Positions 31,705-44,842 of a stretch of 64,000 nt of DNA are shown piece by piece (position 1 is the first letter of the stretch; each line of letters begins with the position of its first letter). The notes under the pieces are model-generated. The model saw only the letters and a list, made by a program, of their open reading frames with translations. It did no database searches and was not told where the DNA came from. This stretch comes from Parasponia andersonii (Eukaryota > Streptophyta > Magnoliopsida > Rosales > Cannabaceae): assembly GCA_002914805.1 (NCBI GenBank), contig JXTB01000026.1, forward strand, positions 391,516 through 455,515, written 5' to 3'. The position numbers and the translations under genes are program-made.

Positions 31705-34700
31705 TTATGTGTATGGATGGCTAGAGCACAAACCTCGTTTATTTTATTAATTTTCTTTTCACATTAAAAAAATGACTTTAAGTCTTTTATTTAAAAACAT
31801 TACACATTTTTATTAATATCAAATAAAACTTTTTATGTGTATTTTTCAATCAATTTTCACCGTATTCACGTTTATAGTCAACATTGGAGCCAATATTTTT
31901 TACATTCAAAGTAAAATAACAGAAGTAAGAAAAAAATAAAAAATAATTTTAAACTCTAATATAATTATATATGTGTATCTGATAAAATTTGATAGAGTAA
32001 ATACAAATAAAAGCTTTTATTTGATATTAACAAAAATGCGTAAAGATTTTTGTAAAGATTTTTAATACGTGTGATTTTTAGAGAGAGGTGGAAAGAAGTG
32101 TTCTAACCTACTCCTTTCCTCTTGTCCACGTCAATTCTTATTTCTCCTCTGCAGTAGACGCAAGGTCAAGCTTTGTCTTCTACAAGTACCTCCCCTTATT
32201 GGAGAGGGAGTCCTTTCCTCTCTTCGGTATGATCTTTTTTTTTTTCTTTGCTTAGTCTGTTTTTGGTATTTTTGTACAATAACTTTCCTTCTTAGGAGGG
32301 TAATTTCTCATCTAAATCTAAATTTTGTGTAGGCTTAATACACCTAGATCTATATTTGTGGTAATTTGTATTATTTCTAGTGTATTATTTGATTTTTGTG
32401 TGATTGTCCTCCAGATTTAAATTAATTTTGATTTAAATTTAGAGAAATAGTTATCATAACAGATCAAAATTAGCAAAATTTCTTCCATTAAATCAATCAG
32501 AATTGTCAATTCAGATTGAGAAGAATCTAAAAGAATCATTGAAGTGCTCTATTTTATCTTTGGAGATTTTTTCTAAAATCATTATAAGAGATCATCGATA
32601 TTTTGAGATCTACAAAGATGTTCATCTTCAAACTATTCTCATTATAAGTAATAAGTAACTTTTGATTATTATAACAAATTGAATTACGTTTCAAAAAAAA
32701 CAAAAATGCATAATTTTTTTTTTTTTGCTGGAAGGTTAAAAATGGTGAGTTTTTTTTTATGATATTATCCCATTTTTGTTTTAATATTTTCGACTTGGCT
32801 TCTTCTCGTTTTAACTTTCCTTCATCATTGACGATTTTAAATAAGATAGAATATCCAGAGCACTTTTGGGATATGCTCATTTGAGTTCACAGGTTAACAC
32901 AAAAATGTTTATGATTTGGTCGGCCACTATGACAACTGATGGATTTCGATTTATGTACACATTTTTTTCTTTCTAGTTTTCTCTTTAAGATGAAATTGCT
33001 TTGGCTCTTTTTTCATTTTTATTTTTTATTTTTATTTTTATTTTCTTATTGATAAAAAGAGTCTAAAAATGACAAACAAAAAAAAAAAAAAAGGGAAAGG
33101 AAAGATATAATTCGCTATGTCTACCTTAATTTTTTTTTTCCCCTCCTTAAGTCATGTATAATATCTCTTTCTTTAACTGATGGTTCAAGATATACCATCA
33201 CCTTGAGATTTGGTTTTTATTGCAAATGAACACCTTAAAAACCAACAATAAGTTAAAGCTGCTGCCACAAACATTTTTAATTCTAATAAACCAATTAACA
33301 AAGAAACATATAATATCCTTAAAGGGTATGTTCACATGTTGTATTTACCGTTAAACAAATGAAATGTGAATATCGTTTTGATGTAATGTATTTTGACAGC
33401 TACTTATTGTCTTTCTTACGTAAAAAGGTATTAACGTTTATTGTCATCCCATGTGCCTAGTTAGTTAATTATTGTAACAGTGAGATCTCTTGTTTCATTT
33501 TGTTGTGTCATTTCCTTTACCATCCACTTGAAAGTGGACAGTTTAGCACGTTTTAGTAATCTCTTTCTGAAGGGGAAAAAAAAATAAAAAAGAAAAGAAA
33601 ATCAATCAGTTCTATTGGGATTTTTTTAAGTAACCTCTTTCTAGAATAAATCAATTAAGTTACAATTCTATTTTGGTGCTGATTCTCTCTGCACAACGAA
33701 AAGTACAGCAAATCCCGCTCGGTACAAACACAAAAATCATACAATTGTCGAAATTATGTGACTGTCAAAGCTACTCTATGGTCTTGATAGCAAACAGGGC
33801 TTATGCAATCTGTCATTACTCATTAGACAAGAAAAGTCATGGGCTTTTAGGCCGAATAATCGAATTTTGGATCACTATCAAAAAAATGGCCATTTTACAA
33901 ACATTATTAAACAAAGGTCAAAATTAAAACTTATTTAAAAAAATGACCCATTTTCACATTTAATAGATCAATTGATTTATTTCTAAAAGTTGATTTATTT
34001 TTTTGAAAAATTGATCAACTAAAAAACAATTATTTATCAAAATAAAATTATAAAATGGTTCTTTATTAAATAGGTGGACAAAACAGCAAGTTTATAAATT
34101 AATCTAGAAAAAAGGAACATTTTTATAAATACTCAAAAGTTTTGTGCATAAAGCCCATTAACTTCTACAAGTTTCTAAAGCCCATATTGATTGTCAGAAG
34201 ATCACTACCATAAAACTAAGGGGAAAATTAATTTTATATGGTAAAATTTCTAACAAATTGAAAAATTCTAGATTTTAAGATTCTTTGAAAAATTGCAGAT
34301 TTATTTAGAAAAGATATCACTTTCCAAAATATTAAAAAAAAAATTAACTTGAGGTATTCAATTGGGGTGTCGTTGAACCACCAAATTAAATCATTCACAT
34401 TCTTATATTAATTTAACTTAGTATAATTTTATTTAAATTATTAAGCTATTATCCTATGTTGTAGGGAGTATTCTAATTATGATCTAAAACTAATGAACTA
34501 AAGTGCAAATAAATAAACAAAGCAATAATAAAATAAATGGGTTGAAGGTTTATAGCCAAGCACTACAGAGCTCCAAAATAAATACTCATGCCACATTACC
34601 ACTTAACAATTAATCAACTTCAACGTAGAACACGCACTATATTCTCACAATAGTTACTGAATCTAAGAACTTACTATCTATCCATCTAATTTGAATGGTT

Positions 34701-34750
34701 TGATTGTCTCCCTAATTCCAAAGTACCAGAAGTCACAATAGTAAATGAAA
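31669..34750. other. AT-rich intergenic, no gene seen
   Basis: It starts with (TA)n at 31669-31700. The rest has poly-A/T runs and only unrecognised short frames on both strands. Confidence 0.4.
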
Positions 34751-35159
34751 CCCAGAACTTACTGTCTTTTGCTCGCCAAAGCCTTCCAACCGGAATAAGC
34801 ATCCATAATTAGTGTATTCTGCATAAACTTCTGCTTCTGAGATATAAAACACTGTGAAGCAGTCAAAGTTTTTCTTTCCTTTCTCTCTCTTGACACAGTT
34901 TGGCCTTTCCTATGTTGTCCGTTCTTTGATTCTTCATAAAATTCTCCGAGCAAAATTGATAGAGACAAGGAAAAAAGGGTACGTAATATAATGTTTGGCC
35001 TACATAGTCTACTATCATATCAATATTGTCAAAGCATGAATTAAAACATGAGCATAGAAAACAGACGGTGCATAAGCATGATAAAGAGATAAAGAAATGC
35101 TACACAACACTACCTAGCTAATTGTATGCCCCTTGAAATTCGATGTATCTTGGTACTTA

Positions 35160-35400
35160 TCAAGCTTTCTTCGACATATAGATAAGTTCCACAGGATAGT
35201 CATCAAACTGTATTTCGGAGATTAGACTCTTCTCATAGTATTCCCAAAAGATAACTCCATCGGCTAGATAAATAGGGAGGTTCCTAAGCTTCCGAGTAGA
35301 AAGATTGTAGGAGACCGATCCTCCACTAGAATAACACTGCATAAGGAGCTCGTCAGTCTTCAAGATTCTCAATGGAAGCTCAGCATATGCTTAGATGTTT
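35160..35400 (-). pseudogene. F-box-associated domain fragment
   Basis: The - strand reads L-R-I-L-K-T-D-E-L-L-M-Q then S-Y-N-L-S-T-R-K-L-R-N-L-P and ends ...Y-E-K-S-L-I-S followed by a short tail and a stop at 35160. This resembles the C-terminal strand pattern of F-box-associated (FBA) domains of plant SCF ubiquitin-ligase adaptors (a K-..-E-..-L line, S-Y-D-..-K-..-R-N-L, and a final Y-x-E-S-L-x-S). Upstream on the - strand (35400-35620) more of the same frame may continue with stops. No F-box is seen, so this is a fragment. The family call rests on pattern only. Confidence 0.4.
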
Positions 35401-35639
35401 AATCCAACGACTACCGCCAACATGGCCATCATTATCTAAGTAGTCAGTCAACAACCATATCTCCACTGATGTTGGAAAGGTTAAATAGGAGACTAAAGCC
35501 AAGAGACTCATTCCACGTCAAGAGATCCGACCATTCATCCGACCCTTCCTCCCACCATTCGTCAGAATCTAACAAAGCTAAGCTATAAAATATCTCATCT
35601 GACATATTAGGCCAGTTTAGTATTACTGCATGTGTTGTA

Positions 35640-36070
35640 CCGTATAAGTAAAAAAGCAGTTACAAGGGAGAAAAAAAAAGTTAAGTAATAAATTTAATCT
35701 ATAAAATTACTATGTTATTTAAAAATAAGGTCTAAGTATTTAATAAATTATTACGCAGTAAAGTAATATTTTAAATCATTTATATTATAAAACAGAATCA
35801 TTTTTAAAAAATAAATTTTATCATGTTTTTTAAATTTTACTTAAATCCACAGTTACATAATAATTTTTAGAATCTATTAATTAAAAATAATAACTCGCCA
35901 AATATTGTCCTGTCCTAATTTTTTTTGCTAACAGCATTTAAAAGCTAAAAGGAGCATCCTACTAAACGGCCTTATCAAAACAAAGAATCAACATGAGCAA
36001 GCGCCAATAATAGACCCCTTTTGCGATACACATGTGTCATAGTCTTCATAGCAATTTGACTTATATCATG
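35640..36070. other. AT-rich intergenic
   Basis: No gene or repeat identified. Confidence 0.35.
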
Positions 36071-36075
36071 ATGAG

Positions 36076-36275
36076 TGTTGTGCAGTCTAAAATTCTATAT
36101 GTTGGTCAATACTAAAAAAGGAAAAGTTGACCAAGTGAACGTGTCAGGTTACGTGAGTAAGATTAAGTACGACCTCCTCCGAAAGAGTTAAGTGCGACCT
36201 CTTCCGAAAGAATTAAGTGCGACCTCCACTGCATAAGTTAGTGTGATCTCCTTCGAACGAGTTAAGTGCGACCAG
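36076..36275 (+). repeat. LTR start fragment, related to the 60596 LTR
   Basis: It begins TGTTGTGCAGTCTAAAAT, matching the start of the 60596-61294 LTR (TGTTGTGCGGTCTAAAAT). It carries five units of about 25 bp around TTAAGTGCGACCTCTTCCG (36161-36273), as that LTR does. The rest of the LTR is not recognisable, so this is a truncated or strongly diverged relative. Confidence 0.5.
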
Positions 36276-36451
36276 AATGAAAAGAAAACTAGACTAAGTT
36301 TCGTCAAAACGGGTAACTTACAAAGAAAGGAAAACAAAAGTTTCTCTTTAAAAATCAAAACTTTCTAAATAAAAACTTTCCAAAAATCAAAAACATCAAT
36401 CAACAAGAGAATAGACCGGAGTAAAACATGCTAGATCAACAATAAAACCAT

Positions 36452-36464
36452 GCTCTGGTACCAA
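36452..36464 (-). promoter_or_regulatory. primer-binding site (initiator-Met type)
   Basis: TTGGTACCAGAGC on the - strand, four bases beyond the LTR end. Confidence 0.65.
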
Positions 36465-36468
36465 TTAC

Positions 36469-38124
36469 TGGTGTTTATTGGAATAAATTTCCAGAAAATA
36501 TTTTCATAAAATTATTTTTAAGAACACCATAGTTTTGTAAAATCAAGAAATGCAGCGGAATTAGTCGTATAAAAATTTTTCTTTTTACAAAATATTTCAG
36601 ATCGTGATCTAACATGAATTAACTCTTGATCTAGACAAAAATAATACCCGGATTTGCTCCACAACTTTCTTGTTTTCCTGTCTATTCTTGAAAGCCGTTT
36701 GATTGATCCGGTGGGTGGTCACCTTCTTGATTTCCAACAAAGAGATCCGCAAATGAACAAGAAGATAATCTTTTGGAACCGATTTCTCCAGGATGGCCAA
36801 AACACTAAGGATAGTGAATCCCTAGTGGTGGTCGATTTTCTCTGCTCTCTCTCTCTCTCTCTCTCTATTTTCGTGTGACACTCTCTTCTCAAGGGGTGTT
36901 TCACGTATATCACTTGTATCTCGTTGCTAGAGAACTTTTCTCTTAAATTTAGAGAGATTAGTAAAACCTAATAAGCTTATTGGGCTTGTTGGGCTCAACT
37001 GATCATCAAATGACTATTGGTCTTTAATTTGAGTTAGACAGAGGACCAGATGGATCCATAAAGCCCAAGCTCCAATGAACCATATATCCACTATCATTGT
37101 TAACTCTTAATTATGATTGGGCCTTGTCCATTAATATTGGGGCACACCACTATAGGCCCAATATTAAACTCTTTGACTAAATGTCATTTATTTTCTGTGA
37201 AGCTTATTAACAATTAATTAGCTTGATCCATTTAGCATATACTGTATCTATAGACATATCCCTAATGTAATGCCGTACTAGTAGGGTGAAATTACCGTAT
37301 TACTCCTCTAGTACATATTTACCTTTGAGTTACCATTTTTCATCTAATGGATAATAGTTGACTACGGTGTTTGTATCTGCTTACACCAATATAATCAAAT
37401 TCACATAGTGAATACTGGGGCCCTGGTTTATATTATCCAAGTACTTGAAAAAACTCAAAATGACATCATATGCATGGTGTCCATCATGAAAACCGTTCTA
37501 CACATTTCATATACTTTATCTTCCAAGATACCAGAGTTCGAACCATAAATCAGAACTAGTCCTTTAGTAACTCAAAAAGACAAAACACATGAAAGTAAGT
37601 CCGTTAATCACTAGGATTAATGTCTTCTATAATAGTGCTAGATTAGTAAAATTAGAAATTTGAGTAATGGCACTTAACCTCAAATTCTAATTCACTAGGT
37701 CATGTTCGATGCTGTTATAACTTTCTTATAACATACTAGTGTTTCTATCCGAAGACTCACTTCGATAATTAGAGACTTCATTAATTAAATAGACAATACT
37801 ACATTCTATAGCATAGTAAAGTATTCTATCTTCAATATACATAATGTGAATAATTTAATTTAGACATAATGAAATAAAGAATATAATGTCTCCCATATAT
37901 GAACTCATCATACGAATAATTCTTTGTTACTCATTTTATGTCTTGGAATCTTTTAAATGTTTGCATAAGATAAACATACACATCATATGTATATCAATGG
38001 GACATAAATGAAATAGAAATTCATAACATGGAATTTATTAATAACAAATAGACACTAAATAATCCAAGAAATATTATTTATAATGTCTAAATAATAAACT
38101 ACTTTATAGGACATTATTCCAATA
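36469..38124 (-). repeat. Copia-type LTR with adjacent primer site, - strand
   Basis: On the - strand the block starts ATTGGAATAATGTCC (usual start TGTTGGAATAATGTCC) at 38124 and ends ...AACACCA at 36469. It is followed by TTGGTACCAGAGC (36464-36452), an initiator-Met type primer site, so this is a 5' LTR of a - strand Copia element of about 1.66 kb. A (CT)n run (36842-36866) lies inside. No gag-pol follows downstream (below 36450), so the element is truncated. It interrupts a LINE reading frame at 38125. Confidence 0.65.
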
Positions 38125-38279
38125 ATTTCTTCTAAGAAACTTGAACATATTTCTTTTATAGCATAGAACCCAACCAAAAAAAATTGCGGATTGCCTTTGT
38201 TATTTCTCATAACAAAGAACTTGGCTATTTATAAATATTAAAGGAATGAAGAAGTTATCCATAAATAACAGAGCTTTCT

Positions 38280-39260
38280 AAAGCTACTTTGTCAGCCAAA
38301 GAAAGGGGTAAACCCATCCAACAATGAATCAACCACCATTGTTGAGGAATACCCACAAACAAAGGAACTCCTAAGTATTGTAACAACTCTCTATCTCATT
38401 TCATACAACAAATGGACAACAAATCCCTAATTCTAGTAGAGGAAATACCCTTACTAAATTAGATATATGACTTCTTTCAATTAACCAATTGTCCCAAAAG
38501 AGACCTATACAACTCAAAGGCCAAATGAATAGCTCTCACATTCTTAAGGGAAGCTGTACAGAAAATAAGCACATCATCCGCATGCAAAAAAATGAGTCAA
38601 AGCACTTTTACCACGAGTTGGTAAGATAGAGGCAATAGCTCTTGAATTGAATAAATGGGCTAAGTAACGACTCAAAAAGTCCTCAGCCATAAAAAAGAAA
38701 GTAAAGGAAAAAGAGGACCACCATACCTGACTCCTCAAGAGTAAGAAAAAAGGCCATGAAAAGTCTCATCAAGAAGCACTGAAATACGAGCCAAACTAAA
38801 AATACCTGAAACCTAATTAGTGAAGGTAGTCGAGAAGCCAAAGGACCGAAGAACCTCCAGAATAAAAGACCAACTAATAGAGTTAAAAGCCTTAAAAATA
38901 TTAATTTTTGAAGCAACATGACCACCGAAAGCTGAATTACCTAAAGAGTTATAATATTCGGAGGCTCCCATTATACAATCGCTTCTTTATCTACTTTGGG
39001 CAAAACCAAACCGATTTGAAGAGATAATTCGAGAACTAATAGGACCCAGTTTGATAGCAAGGAATTTAGTGATAACTTTGAAAAAGAAATTCTCCAAAGC
39101 TATAGGCCAAAACTACTCTATTTTATTTGCCTCATTACCTTTAGAATAAGTACCATGAAATGTGAGTTAACGCCAGGGAACATCTTATCGGTGTGAAAGA
39201 ACTCTTGGACTACTAAAACAAACTTATCGGCTATAATAGACCAACAAGAGCAAAAAAATT
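38280..39260 (-). pseudogene. LINE reverse transcriptase domain
   Basis: RT primes on nicked target DNA. Visible blocks in order are F-F-F-K-V-I-T-K-F-L-A, a block around A-F-N-S-I-S-W-S-F, V-L-L-D-E-T-F-H-G-L-F-S-Y-S, P-L-F-P-L-L-F-F, A-E-D-F-L-S-R-Y-L, A-D-D-V-L-I-F-C-T and Y-L-G-V-P-L-F-V-G. These match plant L1 RT motifs. At least six stops and one frameshift around the A-D-D motif make it inactive. Confidence 0.78.
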
Positions 39261-39899
39261 TCCCAGTATACCTATCTAGTCCTAGCGCACAAGAAGAATC
39301 TATATTGAAAACTATATTTCTTTCTTATTATTCAAGTGGAAGATGCAACAAAGCAGTGTTATCTAGTGTGGTAACCAAATATGGAACATGGTAACGAATA
39401 ATAGAAAAATCACCTAAAAATAAGATGGCATAGAGAACAACGATGCATAATAATCAACAGCATGAGCAGCAATACGAACTGGGTCAAACACAACCTCATC
39501 ATCAATCATGAGAGAAGATAAAGACTTATTGGCTCTATACCTTTTAAGAGTTGCATGATAAAAGGAAGTATTATGATCCCCTCATTCTAGCCATTTAATT
39601 AGACGCTTGTCTCTCATGAAAGAATTCTTCAAGGTTAAGGCATTATCTATGACAACCAAAGCATCTGTTTCTTCACGAAAAACCTCCTCAAAAAAACCAT
39701 TTGCTTGCAACCTATTCTGAATCTTTGTAACCCTATCAGTAGCTCTATTAACTCAAGAAGATAAATCTCCAAAAACCTCCCAATTCCAAGTGCGAAGAGA
39801 AGTTCTGAGAAGCTTAAGTTTCTTCAAGAGATGAGAAGTAGGACAACTAGAAACAGGAGAGGACCAAACACCAAAAACCAAGTCAACATTCTGGAAATA

Positions 39900-40520
39900 A
39901 AAGGGTCAAGGATGAGAAGATCCCAAAACCATCTCCAATAGAAGGAAAGGGTGATGATTAGAATAAAGCCGAGGCAAAATACTATAGGACAAAGAAGACA
40001 AAAGATCGACAATCCTAGTAGAACATAAGGCCCTATCTAAATGGGAGAGAATAAGACCTCTTGTTCCCTTACCAACTCTTAGTATAAAAGGCCTCTCTAG
40101 TATTCAAATCTACCAATAAAGAGGTAGCAAAGAAACTAGTTAATTAAAAATAAGAAGTAGAGTAGATAATACCAGTAGTCTCATAGTGCCTAAAACAATA
40201 TTAAAGTTACCCATAACATACAATAAATGAGTGGCCATGTCCAAAAGAGAACTCTATAAATCTCTTCTAGAAGAATAAGATGAAGCACCATAGACAAGGG
40301 AGTATTGAATCATTACCAAACCTAAAATAGTTGGAGTATCTACCTCATTAGTGCAAACCAAAGTCAAACCAAGTCTAGCCCAAAACGAATCCGAAATAAC
40401 ATCAAAAGAACAAAGTGGCTCAGACAAATAATCCCATATCAAGTCTATAATGAAACAAAAGTCTCTAAAGAGTAACTTGGGTATTCTTCTTGAAAATATC
40501 TCTATAATTTCAGAAAATTA
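39900..40520 (-). pseudogene. LINE endonuclease domain
   Basis: AP-endonuclease-like domain that nicks the target. S-F-D-V-I-S-D-S-F-W-A-R-L-G-L-T, then I-Q-Y-S-L-V-Y-G-A-S-S-Y-S-S-R-R-D-L-W and G-N-F-N-I-V-L-G are present. The last corresponds to the usual G-D-F-N, with the catalytic Asp replaced by Asn. Confidence 0.65.
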
Positions 40521-41019
40521 CCTTCATTTAGAAACAAGTCATTGAGCAATCTGAGGAGGTAACATCGAAGTTGATGATCTTGCCCTCCTAGAAGTAGCTC
40601 TAGTCATACTATAACCATCAAACATATCTTGAATAGAGATGATTCTATCCTTTTTACTAATAGGATTAATTGCAACATTGACACTATTGTTGTCCCTATT
40701 TTTTTTTTTATATCAAAAACCAGTTTTGGATCAAAATCCTCTGTCTTACTAGAAAGATTACTAGGAGAATCTAGACGAACCATCTTACCAGCAATAGATA
40801 GATCAACATGAGCATCACCAAGGACTTCGTCAGCCTAAAGATTCTTATTCCCTATACCATCCTCAACTTTGTTAACCTTCCCTTCCACATGAAGATCCTT
40901 TCTCAAAACTGAAAAAGCATTCTGAATAGGCATACTAGTAGTCTTTATTGGTGAATTAGTGATCGGTCTATAAATATTTTTACGTGAGTGTGAACATCCC
41001 CACTCTTTAAAAGTACCAT

Positions 41020-41620
41020 TATTCTTAGCTTTTATTGAGGCCTTAATCCCACATTTACAAGTTGCAATAGTATGACTAATAGTATTGCATAACAAGCAAA
41101 AAGGCTAGTAAATTCTCGTAAGATAAAGGAATAAACAAACAATCCTTCCTTACCTCAAACCTAAATGAATCTAAAAGAGGTTGAGACAAATTAATATCTA
41201 TAAGAATCCTAGCAAAATGGCCAAAATCACCTTTTAAGGTCATCGTATCAAATCTAATAGGCACACCCACTCCACGAGTCAAATCAGAAAGAATAAGATT
41301 ATCCTAATAAACCTATGATAATTCATGAAATCTAACCAAAACCTGATTATTTGTAGAACATTGCTTGTTGAGATTGAAGTTCAGATGCTAATGCTGCAAC
41401 TTAAGAATCCCAGGCTTAAGATTCAACAAAGTAAAAGACCAATCATGATTTTTTTTCTTCCTCCGAGTACAACAAGATATGGAAGAAAATTTTCCCAAGA
41501 GAAATCAACCTTTACGAGGGAGGCAAATTCCATAAAGATTGGAGTTTCATATGGAGGTCAACCAACTTCCCTAGAGCATCTCCCTAGACAGAAAAATATG
41601 TCCAATAAGAAAGAATTGAC
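41020..41620 (-). pseudogene. LINE ORF1-type (DUF4283-like) remnant
   Basis: The segment 41282-41076 matches the second half of the DUF4283 RNA-binding region typical of plant L1 ORF1, followed by a single zinc-knuckle-like C-x2-C remnant. The first half (41283-41620) is broken by stops. Confidence 0.6.
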
Positions 41621-41850
41621 ATAAGTTTTACCTGTTTCTTAACACCTTTTTATTGACCTTAACACACAGGTAATTGCCTTTCAAAGTAGGTTGAGAAGCT
41701 ACTGTAACATCATTAGAATAATCAAGAAAAAGAAACTTTGAACCATCTATAACACTATTCAACATCTTAGAAACACCATTCAAAAAATTAACATTGAAAT
41801 CACAGTTCCACCATCAAAAACAGCCACAAATTCATGAAACTGTATTGAGA

Positions 41851-42932
41851 CTTTCGTTGAACAGGTGGTGGGCATCACAAATTCCTTCTCCAATTCGGTA
41901 AGGAGCGGTGCTATGAGGCAGCTGGTAGTCGAGAGAGGTTATCCTCGACCTGTGTAATCAATCCCAAGAAGTGGTGGGGACGAGTGTGGTTGCCTATGGT
42001 TGTATTGCAACTTGGGTATAATAAACTCGGGGTCGAGAGTGCCCGCGTCACAATAGAGCCAACTTGGATTTGGACTGGCTTCAAATGGCTAGAGATTTTG
42101 TGAATGATTGACTGCTAGAGGCACGAGAAGTAGCAAGGAGTACTTGAAGTTAGACGGCAAGTTGAGTAGCAGTGTTATTTGTCAGCTTAAATATATGGGA
42201 GTTCAAAAACCGAAACTATCACTGGAGCAGAAAGTACTTTAATAAAGAGAAAAAAGAACTGATAAAACAAAGTAATGAAATCGGCAAGAAATGGTACAAT
42301 AATTGACCAGAAATGTACTGATTACTAAACCATGTTAAAGGCCAAGCTCTTCCCCAAAACTATCATCCTCTTATCAACTAGTCGAGATTAATTAAGCAAT
42401 TTCAACTATATAGCTCAGAGCTTTTGGTATCATCCCATTACTCATTTGAAGCAAAATATTAGGGTGTAATATATTCTTAGAGAAGAGAAGAAATATATAT
42501 GATTAACCTTTGTGTACTCATCCTATACTATTTCTAAAACCACGCTCTTAATTAAAATTTAAAATTACGTTACTGCTTACTATACACCTAATTATTCCTT
42601 AATTATCCCTTGGTCCTAATTTAAGTATATTTTCTCATTCCATCCTTATCCCTCTTGCTTTTTCTTCTAACTTTATCCACTTATCTTCTTTTTTATTTCT
42701 TCTTCTTTTGTGCTTTCTATCTCATTCTTTCTTATTTTTTCCTATTTTGTGCTTTTCATTTCTTTTCAAGCTAATTCATTCTCTTTAGAAATCTCTTAAA
42801 TTTTAGTTGATAGTTGAACAAGTGTGTACATACTATCATGTATTTTTAACTTGTGATCAAGAAAGGGATTAAAACTAAAGGAAAAAAATAGCATATTTCT
42901 CCTTTGTTTGGCCATTTTTTTTTTGTGATGGC
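41851..42932. other. LINE 5' leader and intergenic
   Basis: 41851-42130 is less AT-rich than its surroundings and may be the 5' untranslated leader of the LINE on the - strand. 42140-42932 is plain AT-rich DNA. No gene seen. Confidence 0.35.
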
Positions 42933-43580
42933 TAAAGGGGGCAAAATGAGCCATGCCAAACGAGCTATTTTCTCATTCCATCCTTATCCTGTGACCCGTT
43001 ATTGTAGCCCGCAATAGAACGGGCTTAGGCTTAGCTTGGTTCTAGGAGTAAAGTCTGGCTGGGCTTATATATCTAGGCCCACTAGGCTAGCTAAATTTTT
43101 TTAAAAGAAGTTTTTGAATAAATTTAAATAAATTTTTTTCCAATATTTATAAATACACATTCTTTCATTCTTTTTTCACACTTTCAAATTTCAGGCTAAT
43201 TCTAAGTAATTTTCTTAAGGCTTTTGTTTTTAATTTTTTTTTTGTATCAACTATTCAATTGATATACTTATAGCTTATTTAATTATTTTTAAATTTTTAT
43301 CAATAAGTAAAAAAACATAATATATTATTTATTTTTTCATGAATTTTATTTTTAAATTTCTAATATTTTAAACTAATTATACATATAATAATCTTATTTT
43401 TTTTTTATTTTTTTTAAAAGCAGACCAAGAATGGACCAACCCGTTTTGGCCTGTTTCGGGCCCAACAAGCTAGATTGGGCTCTATTTTTGAATTTTTAGG
43501 TCAGTCCGTCTTGACCTATCGTTCCTCCCGAGCCCACTTTGGGCAAGACAGGTAGCTTGCCTGCTCATTTGTCACCTTTA
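42933..43580. mobile_element. hAT-like non-autonomous transposon
   Basis: A 648-bp insertion with 18-20 bp imperfect terminal inverted repeats: left TAAAGGGGGCAAAATGAGC, right the complement of TAAAGGTGACAAATGAGC. The flanking 8-mers GTGATGGC (42925-42932) and ATGATGGC (43581-43588) match at 7 of 8 positions. An 8-bp target duplication and TA(A/G)GG-type ends with GGGC/GCCC-rich subterminal DNA (42985-43085 and 43430-43560) are typical of plant hAT elements. There is no transposase; the middle is AT-rich. Confidence 0.8.
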
Positions 43581-43588
43581 ATGATGGC

Positions 43589-44842
43589 ATGTTCTCAAAT
43601 ATTTTATTTTTATTTTTTGTTTTAAGGAAATGAAAGTACTTATTTTCCTTATGCACTTGAAATTTAATGGCATCTTCTCGACTCTTTTTCATTTTTTAAT
43701 TATAAATTTTTAGGTTGAGAAGTACATTGAATCATTGAAAGTGGAAAACACTTCCTTTGATTCCTTAATTGCAAATTTACATTAAAAGAAACACATTTAA
43801 TTTTTAAAAAAAAATGAAAAGAAAAATTATTCATAGAGACGTGTGTAAAGTGAATTTTTTAAAATTTATTTATATATTAAAAGGTAATTTAATCTAGTGT
43901 TGTTTCGGTAAAATTGTAAAAAAAACTAACAAATATGGTGACAATAAAACCGCTCTAGTAAGAATGGGATTCATGTTAGAAGGATACTAAGGAAATGCAT
44001 TATTTTTTACCTAAAAGATATTTCCCACCTAAAAGAGAACAAGATGTATTCTTTCAAATATAAAAAGAATTTATGGAACAAATAGTCCTTGAATTATTTA
44101 ATTTGTAGCAATTTGGCCTTCAAAATTTTAATTGTGGCAATTAAATTGAATTTGTCGATTTGAAGCAAATTGGTTCCTAAAATATCTAAATTGTAATCTA
44201 TTATTAAGTTTCTGATCAATGACACATGTAAAGAGCACATTTAATATCTAAAAGTATATTTAAAAGAAAATAAATTAAATAAAAGGATTTTCATAGAAAA
44301 AAAAATGTAAAATTTGTATTTTTCAAAGTTTTTAGAATGATAAATTTGGATTTTTTCTTTTGTGCTTGTTAATTTTTGCACCTGAAATTTCCAAAATGCC
44401 TATTAAATTCACTCTCAAATGCCATGATGTGCCTTTCAGATGTGTTTTAGTCAAAAAAAAAAAAAATATAAAAAAAAGTACGTTACAATCTAAATAGTTC
44501 AAGAAATAAATTACTATATATTGAAAAATTTAAGAACTTAATTAAAATAATTAAACGTTTAAGGATCAAATTATCCGGACCACTTGTGCCATTAACCCAA
44601 ATGAAAATGTGAAAGGAAAATGAAAAATAATTCATGCATCATTGAGACCAAACTAAGTGAGATTGTGGATTATATTTGCAGCGTCTGCAGTTCCTTTAAC
44701 TTTTACTTGAGCTTTTCTCTGACATCAGGGGATCTCGTGATGGCCTGATCAAAACGACACAGTCACAGACCACATACCACAAAACGACAACATCACTCTC
44801 AGCTCTCTTAACTCTCTCTTGGCTCTGTCCTTTTCTCATCTC
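43589..44842. other. upstream region of the host gene
   Basis: AT-rich intergenic DNA up to about 44640. The last 150 bp before the ATG contain repeated CTCTCAGCTCTCTTAACTCTC, a CT-rich leader of the kind seen at plant transcription starts. No clear TATA box, and no other gene. Confidence 0.4.

Larger units (their letters stand above)
38125..41850 (-). mobile_element. L1-type LINE, degenerate, interrupted by the Copia LTR
   Basis: A non-LTR retrotransposon reading 41850 to 38125. The ORF1 part (about 41620-41020) has a DUF4283-like segment (I-R-F-D-T-M-T-L-K-G-D-F-G-H-F-A-R-I-L-I-D-I-N-L-S at 41260-41170) and a knuckle-like C-N-T-I-S-H-T-I-A-T-C. The ORF2 part has an endonuclease (S-D-S-F-W-A-R-L-G-L-T around 40390, G-N-F-N-I-V-L-G near 40210) and a reverse transcriptase (P-L-F-P-L-L-F near 38715, A-D-D-V-L-I-F-C at 38581-38558, Y-L-G-V-P-L-F near 38370). 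The catalytic A-D-D is kept but in a shifted frame, and many stops are present. The frame continues to the Copia LTR edge, so the 3' end of the LINE (RNase H region, poly-A tail) is lost or displaced. Confidence 0.8.

Noticed and set aside
34759..34968. 69-codon - strand frame ending at a donor-like AGACAGTAAGT
   Set aside because: No second exon or recognisable domain could be linked to it.
36076..38124. A single LTR element spanning both blocks
   Set aside because: The primer site at 36452-36464 on the - strand separates the blocks, and they match different families.
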